Source: Sphingomonas sp. Leaf32 | GTDB lineage: Bacteria > Pseudomonadota > Alphaproteobacteria > Sphingomonadales > Sphingomonadaceae | Assembly (NCBI RefSeq): GCF_001421765.1 | Contig: NZ_LMLA01000007.1 | Coordinates: forward strand, 397,510-461,509 | DNA: 64,000 bases | Direction: 5' to 3' | Shown here: positions 46,846 to 55,595 of the stretch, in pieces | How positions within the stretch are numbered: position 1 is the first letter of the stretch | Layout: every line of letters starts with the position of its first letter | Notes under the pieces: model-generated | What the model saw: the letters and a program-made list of their open reading frames with translations, nothing else | The model's database searches: none | Told to the model about the DNA's origin: nothing | Position numbers and translations under genes: made by a program

Positions 46846-47409
46846 TTAGCGGCAGACCACCTGGCCGCGATCGACCGAGCGGCCGAGCAGCGCGCCGGCA
46901 CCACTGCCGATCAGCGTGCCGAGCAGGCGCGAATTGCCGCCCGCGATCACGTTGCCTAGCACGCCCCCGCCGATGCCGCCGATAATCAGGCCGGTCGTGC
47001 CGTCGCTGCGGCGGCAATAATAGCGATTGTCCTTCCCGCGATAGATGCGGTCGTTCCGGGTCAGCCGGCGCGGCTGGTAATAGCGGCCATCGCGATAATA
47101 GCGGTCGGCATAATAGCGGTTCTGGCCCGGCTCGAACCGGTTGTAATTATAGTTGCGATAGCCGCGCCAGTCGCGCTGGTCCCGGCGCAGGTCGCGTCGC
47201 GCATCGTTGACGTCGCGGGCATATTCGCGGTCGGCACGCCGCACGTCGCGGGGGCTGTCGGCGTTGCGGAGGTCGCGGCGATGATCGCGGCGGGCATCGC
47301 GCACTTCGTCGCGATATTCCTGGCGCGGGGTCTGCGCCATTGCCGGGGCGGCGGCGATCGTCGGCAGGGCAACGGCCGCAATCATCGCGGCGAGAATGGG
47401 AGTACGCAT
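46846..47409 (-). CDS. Secreted Arg/Asp/Tyr-rich protein with glycine zipper
   Basis: A 187-residue protein: signal peptide (cut after APAMAQ), then about 100 residues unusually rich in Arg, Asp and Tyr, with repeating RDAR, DRRD and RYYADRYY patterns, and a C-terminal glycine zipper (GLIIGGIGGGVLGNVIAGG, LGTLIGSGAGALLGRSVD) of the 2TM type seen in outer-membrane proteins such as SlyB relatives. Two Cys (YYCRR and VVCR at the end) could form a disulphide. It may be an envelope stress or outer-membrane packing protein. It is convergent with rarD and its stop is four bases away. Confidence 0.8.
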   Translation of the reverse strand: MRTPILAAMIAAVALPTIAAAPAMAQTPRQEYRDEVRDARRDHRRDLRNADSPRDVRRADREYARDVNDARRDLRRDQRDWRGYRNYNYNRFEPGQNRYYADRYYRDGRYYQPRRLTRNDRIYRGKDNRYYCRRSDGTTGLIIGGIGGGVLGNVIAGGNSRLLGTLIGSGAGALLGRSVDRGQVVCR

Positions 47410-47468
47410 CGTTCGATTCCTATCCAGAGGATGGGTGGTAGAACGATGCGCATCTGTCCCGGGTTGCG

Positions 47469-47493
47469 TGAACGGGAAACTACGTCCCGTTCA
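47469..47493. terminator. Hairpin between manA end and glycine-zipper gene
   Basis: TGAACGGGA, a seven-base loop and TCCCGTTCA form a 9-bp perfect stem, nine bases beyond the manA stop. On the plus strand it is followed by TTTT, but manA is on the minus strand, where no T-run follows. It may end manA transcription or be a control element of the gene starting at 47409. Confidence 0.35.
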
Positions 47494-47501
47494 TTTTCAC
47501 G

Positions 47502-48326
47502 TCATGCGTATTTCTCGCCCGGATAGGCGAACAACAGGTCGGCATCGTCGCTCGACTGCAACTGCACGTGACCTTCGAAGGTCAGGCAGTCACCGGCGGT
47601 CCATTGCGTACCATCGGCCGTACCACTGCCGGTCACCGGCACGAACCAGCCCTTCACCCCTGCCGGGACTTGCACCGTGCGCGTGCCCCCGGTCCAGCGT
47701 TCCAGCACGAACTTGGGTCCATCGACCAGGATCGACCGGTCCTCGGCGATCTGGCCCGGCGCTTCCGGCGCCACGAACGGCCGCGCGTCCGACACGGCGA
47801 CGCCGTCGTCCAGATGCAGTTCGCGCGGACGGCCGTAATCGTACAGGCGATAGGTGGTTTCCGAATTCTGCTGGATTTCGATCAGCGTGATGCCCGCGCC
47901 GATCGCATGGACCGTGCCCGACTTCGCATAGAAAAAATCGCCCGCCTTCACCGGCTTCCAGTCGAGCTTCGCCTCGATCGACCCGTCAAGCGCCGCATCC
48001 TTCAGCTGTTCGGCGGTCATCGGCGCCAGCGTGCCCAGCGCGATCGTCGAATCGGCTTCGGCGGCCAGCAGCGTCCAGCATTCGTCCTTGCCGCGCGGCA
48101 GGCCGCGCGCCTGCGCCTGCGCGTCGTCGGGATGGACCTGCACCGACAGTTTTTCCGACGTGAACAGATATTTGACCAGCAGGTCGGGGGTGTCGTCGCC
48201 CGGCGTCTTGTACCAGATTTCGCCGACCGGATCGGCATCGGCGGGCTGATCGGCGAAACCGAAGCCCAGGGTATGGCGGCCCCACGGCTTTTCGACACGG
48301 TGCATTTCGAGCTTGGTGACGGGCAT
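47502..48326 (-). CDS. manA: Class I mannose-6-phosphate isomerase
   Basis: A 274-residue metal-dependent isomerase of the cupin type, interconverting mannose-6-phosphate and fructose-6-phosphate for GDP-sugar synthesis. The metal ligands are in VQVHPDDAQA, KDECWTLL and SGTVHAIGAGITLIE; VEKPWGRHTLG near the start is typical. It is shorter than enterobacterial ManA because the extra helical domain is lacking, as usual in sphingomonads. The start is ATG 48326, with GGAG upstream; the frame is open to 48368 without an equal ribosome site. It is divergent from bamD, 94 bases away. Confidence 0.9.
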   Translation of the reverse strand: MPVTKLEMHRVEKPWGRHTLGFGFADQPADADPVGEIWYKTPGDDTPDLLVKYLFTSEKLSVQVHPDDAQAQARGLPRGKDECWTLLAAEADSTIALGTLAPMTAEQLKDAALDGSIEAKLDWKPVKAGDFFYAKSGTVHAIGAGITLIEIQQNSETTYRLYDYGRPRELHLDDGVAVSDARPFVAPEAPGQIAEDRSILVDGPKFVLERWTGGTRTVQVPAGVKGWFVPVTGSGTADGTQWTAGDCLTFEGHVQLQSSDDADLLFAYPGEKYA

Positions 48327-48420
48327 GCAGTCGCTCCGGAACGTCATTGAACGGGTCCGCGTGCTCATGCGCGAAAGGGACTGTTCGCGCTACCCCTGCC
48401 GCAGTAGAAGCATCGCCCAT

Positions 48421-49386
48421 ATGCGTACCGTATCGACCCGCGCGTCTGCGCTCATCCTCGTCGCCCTCGCCGGTGTCGGCCTTTCCGCCTGTGCCCGTGG
48501 CGGTGCCGGCGCGGGCCGCGACCTGCCCTATGTCGCGCGCGACGTGGGCACGTTGTACTCCGCCGCCAAGAGCCGGCTCGACCGCCACCAGTACAAGGTC
48601 GCCGCCGCGCTGTTCGACGAAGTGGAGCGGCAGCACCCCTATTCGGTCTGGGCGCGTCGCGCGCAGCTGATGGGCGCGTTCAGCTATTATCTCGACGCCG
48701 ATTATACGAAGGCGATCGCCGGGGCGCAGCGTTTCCTGTCGGTCCACCCCGGCAACCACGACGCGCCCTATGCCTATTATCTGATCGCGCTCAGCTATTA
48801 CGAGCAGATCAGCGACGTGACCCGCGACCAGAAGATCACGATGCAGGCGATGGACGCGCTGGGCGAACTCTCGCGCCGCTATCCCAACACGCCCTACGCC
48901 GCCGATGCCCGGCTGAAGCTCGACCTGGTCCGCGATCACCTCGCCGGCAAGGAGATGGAGATCGGCCGCTTCTACCAGCAGCGTGGACAGTGGCTAGCGG
49001 CGTCGATGCGCTTCCGCTCGGTCGTCGACCAGTATCAGACGACGACCCACGCGCCCGAGGCGCTGATGCGCCTGACCGAAACCTATCTGGCGCTGGGCGT
49101 GCCCGGCGAGGCGAAGAAGTCGGCGGCGGTGCTCGGCGCCAACTATCCCGGCACCGACTGGTACAAGCGCGCCTATGATCTGATCCAGGACAAGTCGCCT
49201 CCGCCGCCCAAGCCGATTCCCGTCAAATACGCGCCGCCCGCCCCGCCGCCCACCGGCACGGTGACGGTCGAACCGGGCGACGATCCCACGCCCGCGCCCA
49301 AGACCCCGCCGGCGGTCACGCCGTCGCCGACCGGCCCGACGACGGGTGGCACGACCACGGGTGCTGGCGGTCCGACGGGGAACTGA
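48421..49386 (+). CDS. bamD: Outer membrane protein assembly factor BamD
   Basis: A 321-residue lipoprotein (GLSAC, Cys24) of the BAM complex that folds outer-membrane barrels. It has five TPR-like repeats; LYSAAKSRLDRHQYKVAAALFDEVERQHPYSVWARRAQL is the first, in which the FDEVERQHPYS part is the hallmark of BamD, and RRYPNTPYAADARLKLDL is another. The start at 48421 gives a normal signal peptide. The C terminus has an unusual Pro/Thr/Gly-rich tail of about 70 residues (KYAPPAPPPTGTVTVEP, then many Thr and Gly), not found in E. coli. It is followed by recN after a repeat. Confidence 0.93.
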   Translation: MRTVSTRASALILVALAGVGLSACARGGAGAGRDLPYVARDVGTLYSAAKSRLDRHQYKVAAALFDEVERQHPYSVWARRAQLMGAFSYYLDADYTKAIAGAQRFLSVHPGNHDAPYAYYLIALSYYEQISDVTRDQKITMQAMDALGELSRRYPNTPYAADARLKLDLVRDHLAGKEMEIGRFYQQRGQWLAASMRFRSVVDQYQTTTHAPEALMRLTETYLALGVPGEAKKSAAVLGANYPGTDWYKRAYDLIQDKSPPPPKPIPVKYAPPAPPPTGTVTVEPGDDPTPAPKTPPAVTPSPTGPTTGGTTTGAGGPTGN

Positions 49387-49430
49387 GGGCCGCGGGATCA
49401 GGGACGTATCCGGCAAGCGTACCAATCGCC

Positions 49431-49540
49431 GTTCGTCCTGAGTAGCCATTGAGCCTGTCGAAAGGGCGTATCGAAGGACCTTGGCGAGGGAATGCTTCGA
49501 TACGGGCCTTCGACAAGCTCAGTCCCTACTCGGCACGAAC
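49431..49540. repeat. Inverted-repeat element, GAGCTTGTCGAAG type
   Basis: A 110-base unit from GTTCGTCCTGAGTAG to ACTCGGCACGAAC, with TTGAGCCTGTCGAAAGG and CCTTCGACAAGCTCAG in the centre. It lies in the gap between bamD and recN (49387-49651). The remaining bases before recN are not recognisable as any feature except the ribosome site GGAGGG at 49642. Confidence 0.8.
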
Positions 49541-49651
49541 GGGCTTGGATGGTGCGTATCCCCACGGATCGAACCCCATCGCCATCCGTTCGCACCCCAT
49601 GCCGCACGAAGCCATTTGTTCTTGCGCTGTTCCGCGGTTATGGAGGGCGCG

Positions 49652-51316
49652 ATGCTGACGGCGCTTTCCATTCGTGACGTGGTGCTGATCGAGGCACTGG
49701 ACCTCGATTTCGCCGCTGGCCTGGGCGTGTTGACCGGGGAGACCGGCGCGGGAAAGTCGATCCTGCTCGACGCGCTGGGCCTGGCGCTCGGCGCGCGCGG
49801 CGACACCGCGCTGGTCCGGCACGGCGCGAAACAGGCGGCGGTCACCGCGATCTTCGCCGCGCCCGTGCCCGATGGCCCGGTGGCTCGGCTGTTCGACGAT
49901 AACGGCCTCGACCTCGAACCCGGCGAGCCGCTCATCATCCGCCGCATCGTGAAGGCGGACGGCGGCAGTCGCGGCTTCGTCAACGATCAGCCGGCGTCGG
50001 CCGGATTGCTGCGCGACCTTGCCCCGCATCTGGTCGAAATCCACGGCCAGCATGACGATCGCGGCTTGCTCAACCCGCGCGGCCACCGCGCGCTGCTCGA
50101 CGGCTTCGGGCGGATCGACACCGCCACCCTGTCGCGCACCTATCGCGACTGGCGCGCGGCGGAGGCGGCGCTGGGCGCGGCGCTGGCCGAGATCGAGGTG
50201 GCGCAGCGCGACCGCGAATGGCTGGAACATGCCGTCGCCGAACTGACCGCGCTCGATCCGCAAGCGGGCGAGGAAGAGGCGCTGGCCGAACGGCGTCGGT
50301 CGATGCAGCGCGCCGAAAAGGTCGCCGACGATCTGACCCAGGTCGAGGAGCGAATCGACGGCCCGAACGGCGCGCTGTCCGCGCTGCGACAGGCCGCCCG
50401 CGCGCTCGAACGCATCGCCGATGCCCATCCCGCGCTTACCGAATCGCTCGCCGCCATCGACCGTGCGCTGGTCGAGGCGGAGGCGGCGGAAACCGCGCTG
50501 CGCGAGGCGACCGACGCGCTCGCCTTCGATGCCGGCGCGCTGGAGGATGACGAATCACGCCTGTTCGCGTTGCGCGCCATGGCCCGCAAGCACCGCGTCC
50601 AGCCCGACGACCTCGCCGTCCTTGCCGGCGAACTGGCCGGGCGACTCGCCCTGCTCGAATCGGGCGAGGCCGGCCTCGGCAAGCTGGAGGCGACCGTCAC
50701 CAAGGCGCGCGCCGCCTATGCAAAAGAGGCCGATCGCGTCCACGCCGCCCGCGTCGATGCGGCGGCGCGACTCGACGCGGCGGTGGCGGGCGAGCTGGCC
50801 CCGTTGAAGCTCGACGCCGCGCGCTTCCGCACCGTCGTCGCCGAACTGGACGATGGTCAATGGTCGTCGGCGGGCCGCGACCGGGTGGAGTTCGAGATTT
50901 CGACGAACCCCGGCGCGCCCTTCGCCCCGCTCGCCAAGATCGCGTCCGGCGGCGAACTCTCCCGCTTCATCCTCGCGCTGAAGGTTGCGCTGGCCGAAGA
51001 GGGCGGGGCGGCGACGATGATTTTCGACGAAATTGATCGCGGCGTCGGCGGCGCGGTCGCCTCCGCGATCGGCGACCGGCTCCACCGCCTGTCGCGCGCC
51101 ACGCAGCTGCTGGTCGTCACCCACAGCCCGCAGGTCGCGGCGCGTGGCGACCGCCATCTGCTGATCGCCAAGGCGCATGATGGCATCGTCACCCGCACCG
51201 GCGTGCGGCCGCTGTCGAGCGACGAGCGCCGCGAGGAGATTGCGCGGATGCTGTCGGGTGCCGAGATCACCGACGAAGCCCGCGCGCAGGCACGGCGGCT
51301 GATCGAGCCGGCATGA
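49652..51316 (+). CDS. recN: DNA repair protein RecN
   Basis: A 554-residue SMC-like ATPase that acts in double-strand break repair. The Walker A motif GETGAGKS is at 29-36, after MLTALSIRDVVLIEALDLDF (the N-terminal strand of ABC/SMC heads). LVEIHGQHDDRGLL is a RecN-specific loop. A coiled-coil segment rich in Ala, Glu, Arg fills the centre. The signature and Walker B are IASGGELSRFILALKVAL and MIFDEIDRGVGG, and THSPQVAARGD closes the site. The start at 49652 has GGAGGG five bases upstream. The stop overlaps the next gene (ATGA). Confidence 0.95.
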   Translation: MLTALSIRDVVLIEALDLDFAAGLGVLTGETGAGKSILLDALGLALGARGDTALVRHGAKQAAVTAIFAAPVPDGPVARLFDDNGLDLEPGEPLIIRRIVKADGGSRGFVNDQPASAGLLRDLAPHLVEIHGQHDDRGLLNPRGHRALLDGFGRIDTATLSRTYRDWRAAEAALGAALAEIEVAQRDREWLEHAVAELTALDPQAGEEEALAERRRSMQRAEKVADDLTQVEERIDGPNGALSALRQAARALERIADAHPALTESLAAIDRALVEAEAAETALREATDALAFDAGALEDDESRLFALRAMARKHRVQPDDLAVLAGELAGRLALLESGEAGLGKLEATVTKARAAYAKEADRVHAARVDAAARLDAAVAGELAPLKLDAARFRTVVAELDDGQWSSAGRDRVEFEISTNPGAPFAPLAKIASGGELSRFILALKVALAEEGGAATMIFDEIDRGVGGAVASAIGDRLHRLSRATQLLVVTHSPQVAARGDRHLLIAKAHDGIVTRTGVRPLSSDERREEIARMLSGAEITDEARAQARRLIEPA

Positions 51317-51627
51317 CCGACCCGCCGCGCACGCCGGACGGCCGCTATATCGTGGTCGACGGCGTGCTGTGGCGCGCGACCCGGCCCGACTTGGCCGAAG
51401 CGGAGCGCGACCGGCTGGTCCACGCCCTGATGGACGCCCGCCGCGCGGTCGGGGCGGGCAAGCGGGCCGGTGACGACGCGGCGGTGGCAAGCGCGCGGAA
51501 AGCGGTAGATGCGGCCAAGGTAGCACTCGGCGAACGCGGCCCCGTCTGGTGGGACGACGGCGCGCCCGATTACAACCGGCACAAGGTGGCGAACACGCCC
51601 TATGCCGACTGGTGGGCGGGGCGATAG
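51313..51627 (+). CDS. Conserved small protein after recN
   Basis: A 104-residue, cytoplasmic, charged protein whose ATG overlaps the recN stop by four bases. It begins with DGRYIVVDGVLWRATRPDL, has a helical centre (RDRLVHALMDARRAV, AAVASARKAVDAAKVAL) and ends with VWWDDGAPDYNRHKVANTPYADWW, a Trp/Tyr/Asp-rich pattern. Small proteins of this type are common in Sphingomonas and Bradyrhizobium and are annotated in various vague ways; I do not know the function. The overlap suggests coupled expression with RecN. Confidence 0.75.
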   Translation: MTDPPRTPDGRYIVVDGVLWRATRPDLAEAERDRLVHALMDARRAVGAGKRAGDDAAVASARKAVDAAKVALGERGPVWWDDGAPDYNRHKVANTPYADWWAGR

Positions 51628-51751
51628 CGTTGTTGCAAGCTGAACCGTACGTTATCCCGGCGCAGGCTGGGATCTCCTAGAACGGATCGAGATTCAGACG
51701 CCGGGGCGAAATGCTCGCGCGATGACCGCGAAAGCACCAGGAAGTCGGATT

Positions 51752-51901
51752 TTCGCGCGGAGGCGCGGAGGACGCGGAGGTGTCGCGCACGGGGCTGATC
51801 GCAGGGCCGATTACCGGTCGGCCTGACATCGTTGCTTTGACGAAGCGAGTATCGCTTTGCGTCTCGCGCGGTTCTCTGCGTCCTCCGCGCCTCTGCGCGA
51901 A
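51752..51901. repeat. Inverted-repeat element, GCGCGGAGGCGCGGAGG type
   Basis: About 150 bases: TTCGCGCGGAGGCGCGGAGG at the left, CCGCGCCTCTGCGCGAA at the right, inverted. It is a relative of the units at 27345 and 60144. It occupies part of the 447-base gap between 51628 and 52074; in the rest I see only a short CCCGGCGCAGGCTGGGATC fragment and no gene. Confidence 0.75.
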
Positions 51902-52074
51902 CCATCTTCTTCCTTCGCTTCGCGGCTTCGCACGAATTCGCGCACTGGCACATCAAATGTCGGTCGGACACAGCAATGGCGCGCAGCAATCGGCCCGGAC
52001 GGGCAACGCTTCAAAAAGCCGCGCCCAAGCTGTAGCGTGTGCCTGTACCGACCTTCGAGCTGACGGGAAAAACC

Positions 52075-52569
52075 ATGCTGCTGGCGACTCTTATCGCGCT
52101 GTCCCTGCCGCAGGCGGCTGCCGCATCCCCGGCATGTCCCGCGACCCCTGTGGACCTGCCGCGTGGCATGGAGCAATGGCGCCGGCCCACCGCCATCACC
52201 GCAGCGGCGACCGCGGCGAAGCCCGTGCTGCTGACCTCGGGATTGGCCGTGCGCGCGACGCTGTTGCCCGTTTCCCGCGTGACCTTTGCCGCACCACCGG
52301 CGAAGCCCGGCGCGGCGACCAGCCATGGCGGCCTGTTCGCGTTCGATGTGGCCCGCGCGGGACGGTACCGGGTCGCCCTCGGATCAGCGGCATGGATCGA
52401 CGTGCTGCGCGGCACGACGCCCGTTGCTTCCGCGACGCATGGCCATGGCCCATCCTGCTCGACGATCCGCAAGATGGTCGACTTCGACCTCAAACCCGGT
52501 CGCCACCTGCTCCAGATCGCGGGCAGCGAGGCGACGGTGGTGACGCTGATGGTGACGCCGGTCGACTGA
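52075..52569 (+). CDS. Secreted protein of unknown function
   Basis: A 164-residue protein with a signal peptide (LLATLIALSLPQAAAA). The mature part starts SPACPATPVDLPRGMEQWRRP and is made of beta strands; two further Cys and a GLFAFDVARAGRYRVALGSAAWIDVL segment look like a small beta-sandwich, with HGHGPSCSTIRKMVDFDLKPG near the end. It is likely periplasmic. The ATG at 52075 has a weak GGGAAA site. No family was recognised. It stands alone between repeat-rich gaps. Confidence 0.65.
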   Translation: MLLATLIALSLPQAAAASPACPATPVDLPRGMEQWRRPTAITAAATAAKPVLLTSGLAVRATLLPVSRVTFAAPPAKPGAATSHGGLFAFDVARAGRYRVALGSAAWIDVLRGTTPVASATHGHGPSCSTIRKMVDFDLKPGRHLLQIAGSEATVVTLMVTPVD

Positions 52570-52620
52570 CCGCGCCACCGCTGCGTCGCGTTCCAGTTGA
52601 ACGGGAACGGCGTTGCTTGG

Positions 52621-52799
52621 CCTAGGCCGGATCGACATGCACCGGCCTGTCGTCACTCGGAACACGTCTTGGGTAACGGAGGGATGATACGTCGCGTAGC
52701 GATCACCCTCGGCGTAGCTGATCGACGCCTCCAGCCTCTCCGTCCCCCCGGACGTGTTCCGGGGGGACGATAAACCGGTAGATGTCGATCGGTCCGAGG
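52621..52799. mobile_element. MITE-like element (copy 2, degenerate)
   Basis: Left end CCTAGGCCGGATCGAC and right end GTCGATCGGTCCGAGG are inverted at 13 of 16 positions, 179 bases apart. A core hairpin GTCCCCCCGGA-CGTGT-TCCGGGGGGAC lies at 52742-52768. It is a shorter, worn relative of the elements at 45445 and 62713. Confidence 0.6.
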
Positions 52800-53237
52800 T
52801 CCGCCCCTCCACCATGCCGATGTACGGGCCGACGCCATCGCCGGTACGAAAACCGACGCCGTGATCGGGCATTCCACCACGATCGGTGGTGTGGTCCACC
52901 CGCAATCGCTGCCGGCCGCCATGGTACCAACGCTTTCCTACAGGGGTGCGGCCTGTCAGGCTCGCTCCGCTCTTTGATGAAAAGTCTTTGTTGCGTCTCG
53001 TTAGCAAAGATCATGCGAAAACGCGGCGAGTGTGAACTTTGTGAACTTTGGCGGGAAAAGCCTTTGTTTTCAGCGATGCGTCACCGGCAAAGCCAGCGTC
53101 GAGGTCGATCGTGCCCCCGGCACGATCTGCGGACTGCGGGGCAGTCCGCACCTCGACGCTCGTCGGACAGCGCTTTGGGCGCCGCCGGCCGGACGCGCCT
53201 GGTGCCGCAGTCCAGCTATGCTGGACTTTGGCCGGCG
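52800..53237. other. Gene-free stretch before the glycosylase gene
   Basis: These 438 bases hold no convincing gene; the open frames here have no ribosome site and unusual codons. Only a direct repeat TGTGAACTT-TGTGAACTT at 53031-53048 in an AT-richer patch stands out, along with a small inverted repeat CCACCACGATCGGTGGTG near 52873. No promoter or RNA gene can be named. Confidence 0.6.
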
Positions 53238-53882
53238 CTAGATCGCGCTGTTCTTCGCCGCCTTCGTCGCCGGGTCGAACATATAATGGTGCCACGCGAA
53301 CACCGTCGCCGCGCTGCGATGCGGCCGCCACCCCTCGGCCAGTTCGCGGATCTGTTTCTCGCTCGGCCGTTCGGGCAAGCCCAGTATCTTGCCGATCTCG
53401 ACCTGCACCGCCAGGTCGCCCGCCGGCCACACGTCCAGCCGCCCCTCGGCGAACAGCAGGTAGATTTCGGCCGACCAGCGCCCGATCCCCTTCACCCGCA
53501 CCAGCTGCGCGATCGCTTCCTCGTCGTCCTCGGGCAAGTTGGCGAGGTCGAGCCGACCGCTCAGCACCTCGTCGGCCAGGCTGCGGGCATAGCCGCTCTT
53601 CTGCCGCGACAGGCCGGCGGCGCGCAGTTCTTCATCGGTCCTGGTCGCTATCCGGGCCGGGTCGGCGGCATCGCCCAGCAACGCTTCCAGCTTCTTCCAC
53701 ACCGCATCGGCCGCCTTGTAGCTGACCTGCTGTCCGACGATGGTCCTCAGCAGCGTCACATAGCCCCGCTCGCGGATGCGCGGTTCGGGATAGCCGGCAT
53801 AGGCCAGCGCCGCCGCGAATGCCGGTTCGCGGGTCGCCAGCGCATCCAGCGAGGTGCGCAGCTGATCGGCGGAAAGTCCCAT
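53238..53882 (-). CDS. DNA-3-methyladenine glycosylase, HhH-GPD family
   Basis: A 214-residue base-excision glycosylase of the AlkA/MagI type that removes alkylated purines. The helix-hairpin-helix is VRVKGIGRWSAEIYLLF and the catalytic Asp is in WPAGDLAVQ, as in AlkA. The N-terminal part, RGYVTLLRTIVGQQVSYKAADAVW, is the conserved six-helix barrel start. The C-terminal HRSAATVFAWHHYM segment is typical of the family. It lacks the N-terminal TBP-like domain of E. coli AlkA, so it is the short form. It is divergent from the ferredoxin gene (60-base gap). Confidence 0.88.
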   Translation of the reverse strand: MGLSADQLRTSLDALATREPAFAAALAYAGYPEPRIRERGYVTLLRTIVGQQVSYKAADAVWKKLEALLGDAADPARIATRTDEELRAAGLSRQKSGYARSLADEVLSGRLDLANLPEDDEEAIAQLVRVKGIGRWSAEIYLLFAEGRLDVWPAGDLAVQVEIGKILGLPERPSEKQIRELAEGWRPHRSAATVFAWHHYMFDPATKAAKNSAI

Positions 53883-53942
53883 GCCCGGTCCTTGAAAAGC
53901 CCCGGCCGCCCCGGCATGGGGCGACGGTCAGGAGAATGAACG

Positions 53943-54260
53943 ATGCCAACGCTTACCGTCGTCGATCGTGCCGGGGAAGAACGAACCGTGGACGCGGAAG
54001 TCGGGCTGTCCGTGATGGAAGTGCTGAAGATCAACGGCTTCGACGACATCCTCGCACTGTGCGGCGGCTGCTGTTCGTGCGCGACCTGCCACGTCCATGT
54101 CGACGCCGCCTATCTCGACCGCCTGCCGCCGGTCAGCGAGGATGAGGACGACCTGCTCGACGCGGTCGAGGATCGGGATGCTACGTCGCGCCTGTCGTGC
54201 CAGTTGCCGGTGACGGCGGGGCTGGAGGGGATGCGGGTGGTGATTGGGGCCGAGGATTGA
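53943..54260 (+). CDS. [2Fe-2S] ferredoxin, adrenodoxin type
   Basis: A 105-residue ferredoxin with the adrenodoxin/ISC cysteine spacing: Cys40, Cys46, Cys49 and Cys86 (C-x5-C-x2-C-x36-C). There are two extra Cys (43 and 44) inside the loop, LCGGCCSCATCHVHVD. The acidic helix (DEDDLLDAVEDRD) is the expected partner-binding region. It transfers electrons in the cytoplasm, for example to a P450 or hydroxylase; no such partner lies near. The ATG follows GGAG. The same family is linked to iron-sulphur assembly or oxygenase systems in sphingomonads. Confidence 0.9.
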   Translation: MPTLTVVDRAGEERTVDAEVGLSVMEVLKINGFDDILALCGGCCSCATCHVHVDAAYLDRLPPVSEDEDDLLDAVEDRDATSRLSCQLPVTAGLEGMRVVIGAED

Positions 54261-54312
54261 CGCGCAGGAAGTCTGACGCGGCAGCGTAGCTGGCGCGCAG
54301 CCCTTCCAAGCG

Positions 54313-54627
54313 CGGCCGGCGGGCTTCAGCCTGACCGACGGCATGGGCTTTGCCCATGCCACGCCCCGTATGTGGAGAGGCGTTCTCGATACGGGCTCTC
54401 GACAGGCTCGATCCCTACTCGAACCGAACGGGGGTGGGGCGAGGGCAAGGGGCGAGGGAGCGGGGTGGTTATAGCAGAGGGACTCACCCCCAACCCACCC
54501 TGTTCAGTTCGAGCAGCTTCGAGCGAAGTCGAGAAGCGCCCGCCTAGAACCGAGAACCCCGGCCTCCCGAACCCAACCCGCCATGGGCAAAGCCCATGTC
54601 GTCGGTCGGGCTGACGCCCGCCGGCCG
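54313..54627. repeat. Long inverted repeat, 47-bp arms, between ferredoxin and rlmB
   Basis: Arms 54313-54359 and 54581-54627 are inverted copies, matching at 44 of 47 positions; each contains its own hairpin CATGGGC-TTT-GCCCATG. The 221 bases between hold two fragments of the GACAAGCTC-type repeat (near 54382-54429 and 54499-54543). Overall it looks like a composite palindromic element, about 315 bases, filling the gap 54261-54666. Confidence 0.75.
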
Positions 54628-54666
54628 GCTCGGGGATGATGCGAAGCAGCTGTCGCTGCTTCGTCT

Positions 54667-55416
54667 TCATCCCTCGTGCACGGCCACCGCATACAACGCA
54701 ATCGCCGCCGCATTCGACACGTTCAAACTCTCGATCCGGTCCGAAATCGGCAGCTTGGCAAGGATGTCGCAATGCGCCGCCGTATTCTGGCGCATTCCTT
54801 CCCCCTCGGCGCCGACGACCAGTGCGACCCGCTTCGGCCCCAGCGCCTGCGCCAGCGTCGTCTCGGTATGGCCGGTCAGCCCGACGCGCCAATATCCCGC
54901 GTCGCCCAGCTCGACCAGCGCGCGCGACAGGTTCACTACGCGGACCCACGGCACGCTCTCCAGCGCGCCCGACGCCGACCGCGCGACCGTGCCCGATTCG
55001 GGCGGCGCGTGCCGGTCCTGCGTCACCACGCCCAGACAGTCGAACGCGGCGGCCGAGCGCAGGATCGCGCCGACATTGTGCGGGTCGGTCACCTGGTCGA
55101 GCAGCAGGATCGGCCGGTCGTCGTCGCGCCCCTGTTCGATCAGGTCGGCCAGCCAGATATCCTCCAGCGGATCGGCCTCGATCACGATGCCCTGGTGCGG
55201 CGCATCGGCGGGGACGAGGCGGGCAAGGTCGGCGACTTCGGCGAACACCACCGGCACGCCCTCGGGCAGGACCAGCTGCGACCCCATCTCGCGCGTGCAC
55301 CAGATCTTGCGGATCACCCGTTCGGGATTGTCGAGCGCGGCGAAGGCGGCGTGCCGGCCCCAGAAGCGCGGGCGTTGCGGCGATGCCTTGCTGGGGCGAT
55401 GTCCTTTGCGGGCCAT
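54667..55416 (-). CDS. rlmB: 23S rRNA (guanosine-2'-O-)-methyltransferase RlmB
   Basis: A 249-residue SPOUT methyltransferase. The N-terminal substrate-binding domain has RFWGRHAAFAALDNPERVIRKIW, and the catalytic part has LLLDQVTDPHNVGAILRSAAAF (motif 1), RVALVVGAEGEGM (motif 2) and LPISDRIESLNVSNAAAIALY (motif 3), the trefoil-knot SAM pocket. RlmB methylates G2251 of 23S rRNA; the TrmH relatives are close, but the N-terminal domain and motif 3 fit RlmB. The ATG at 55416 has no strong ribosome site. Upstream, the tRNA-Tyr gene is on the opposite strand. Confidence 0.9.
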   Translation of the reverse strand: MARKGHRPSKASPQRPRFWGRHAAFAALDNPERVIRKIWCTREMGSQLVLPEGVPVVFAEVADLARLVPADAPHQGIVIEADPLEDIWLADLIEQGRDDDRPILLLDQVTDPHNVGAILRSAAAFDCLGVVTQDRHAPPESGTVARSASGALESVPWVRVVNLSRALVELGDAGYWRVGLTGHTETTLAQALGPKRVALVVGAEGEGMRQNTAAHCDILAKLPISDRIESLNVSNAAAIALYAVAVHEG

Positions 55417-55595
55417 GTCGGTCTTTCGTCTCTGTCGGGGTGCGGCCGGGGTCGGCGCATCGATGGCCACGTCATAGCCGCGTCGGGCGGGCAGGCGCAA
55501 ATCGGCAACAAAGTTGCAGGCAGGCGTTGACAGCGCTGCGCCGGGACGGCAATGGGCGCCCTCGCTCAAGCGGCTAGCCCGCCTGAGTGGCGGCT

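Noticed and set aside
52782-53939. Open frame across the gap and opposite the glycosylase gene
   Set aside because: It is a shadow of the glycosylase gene at its 3' part and repeat DNA at its 5' part.
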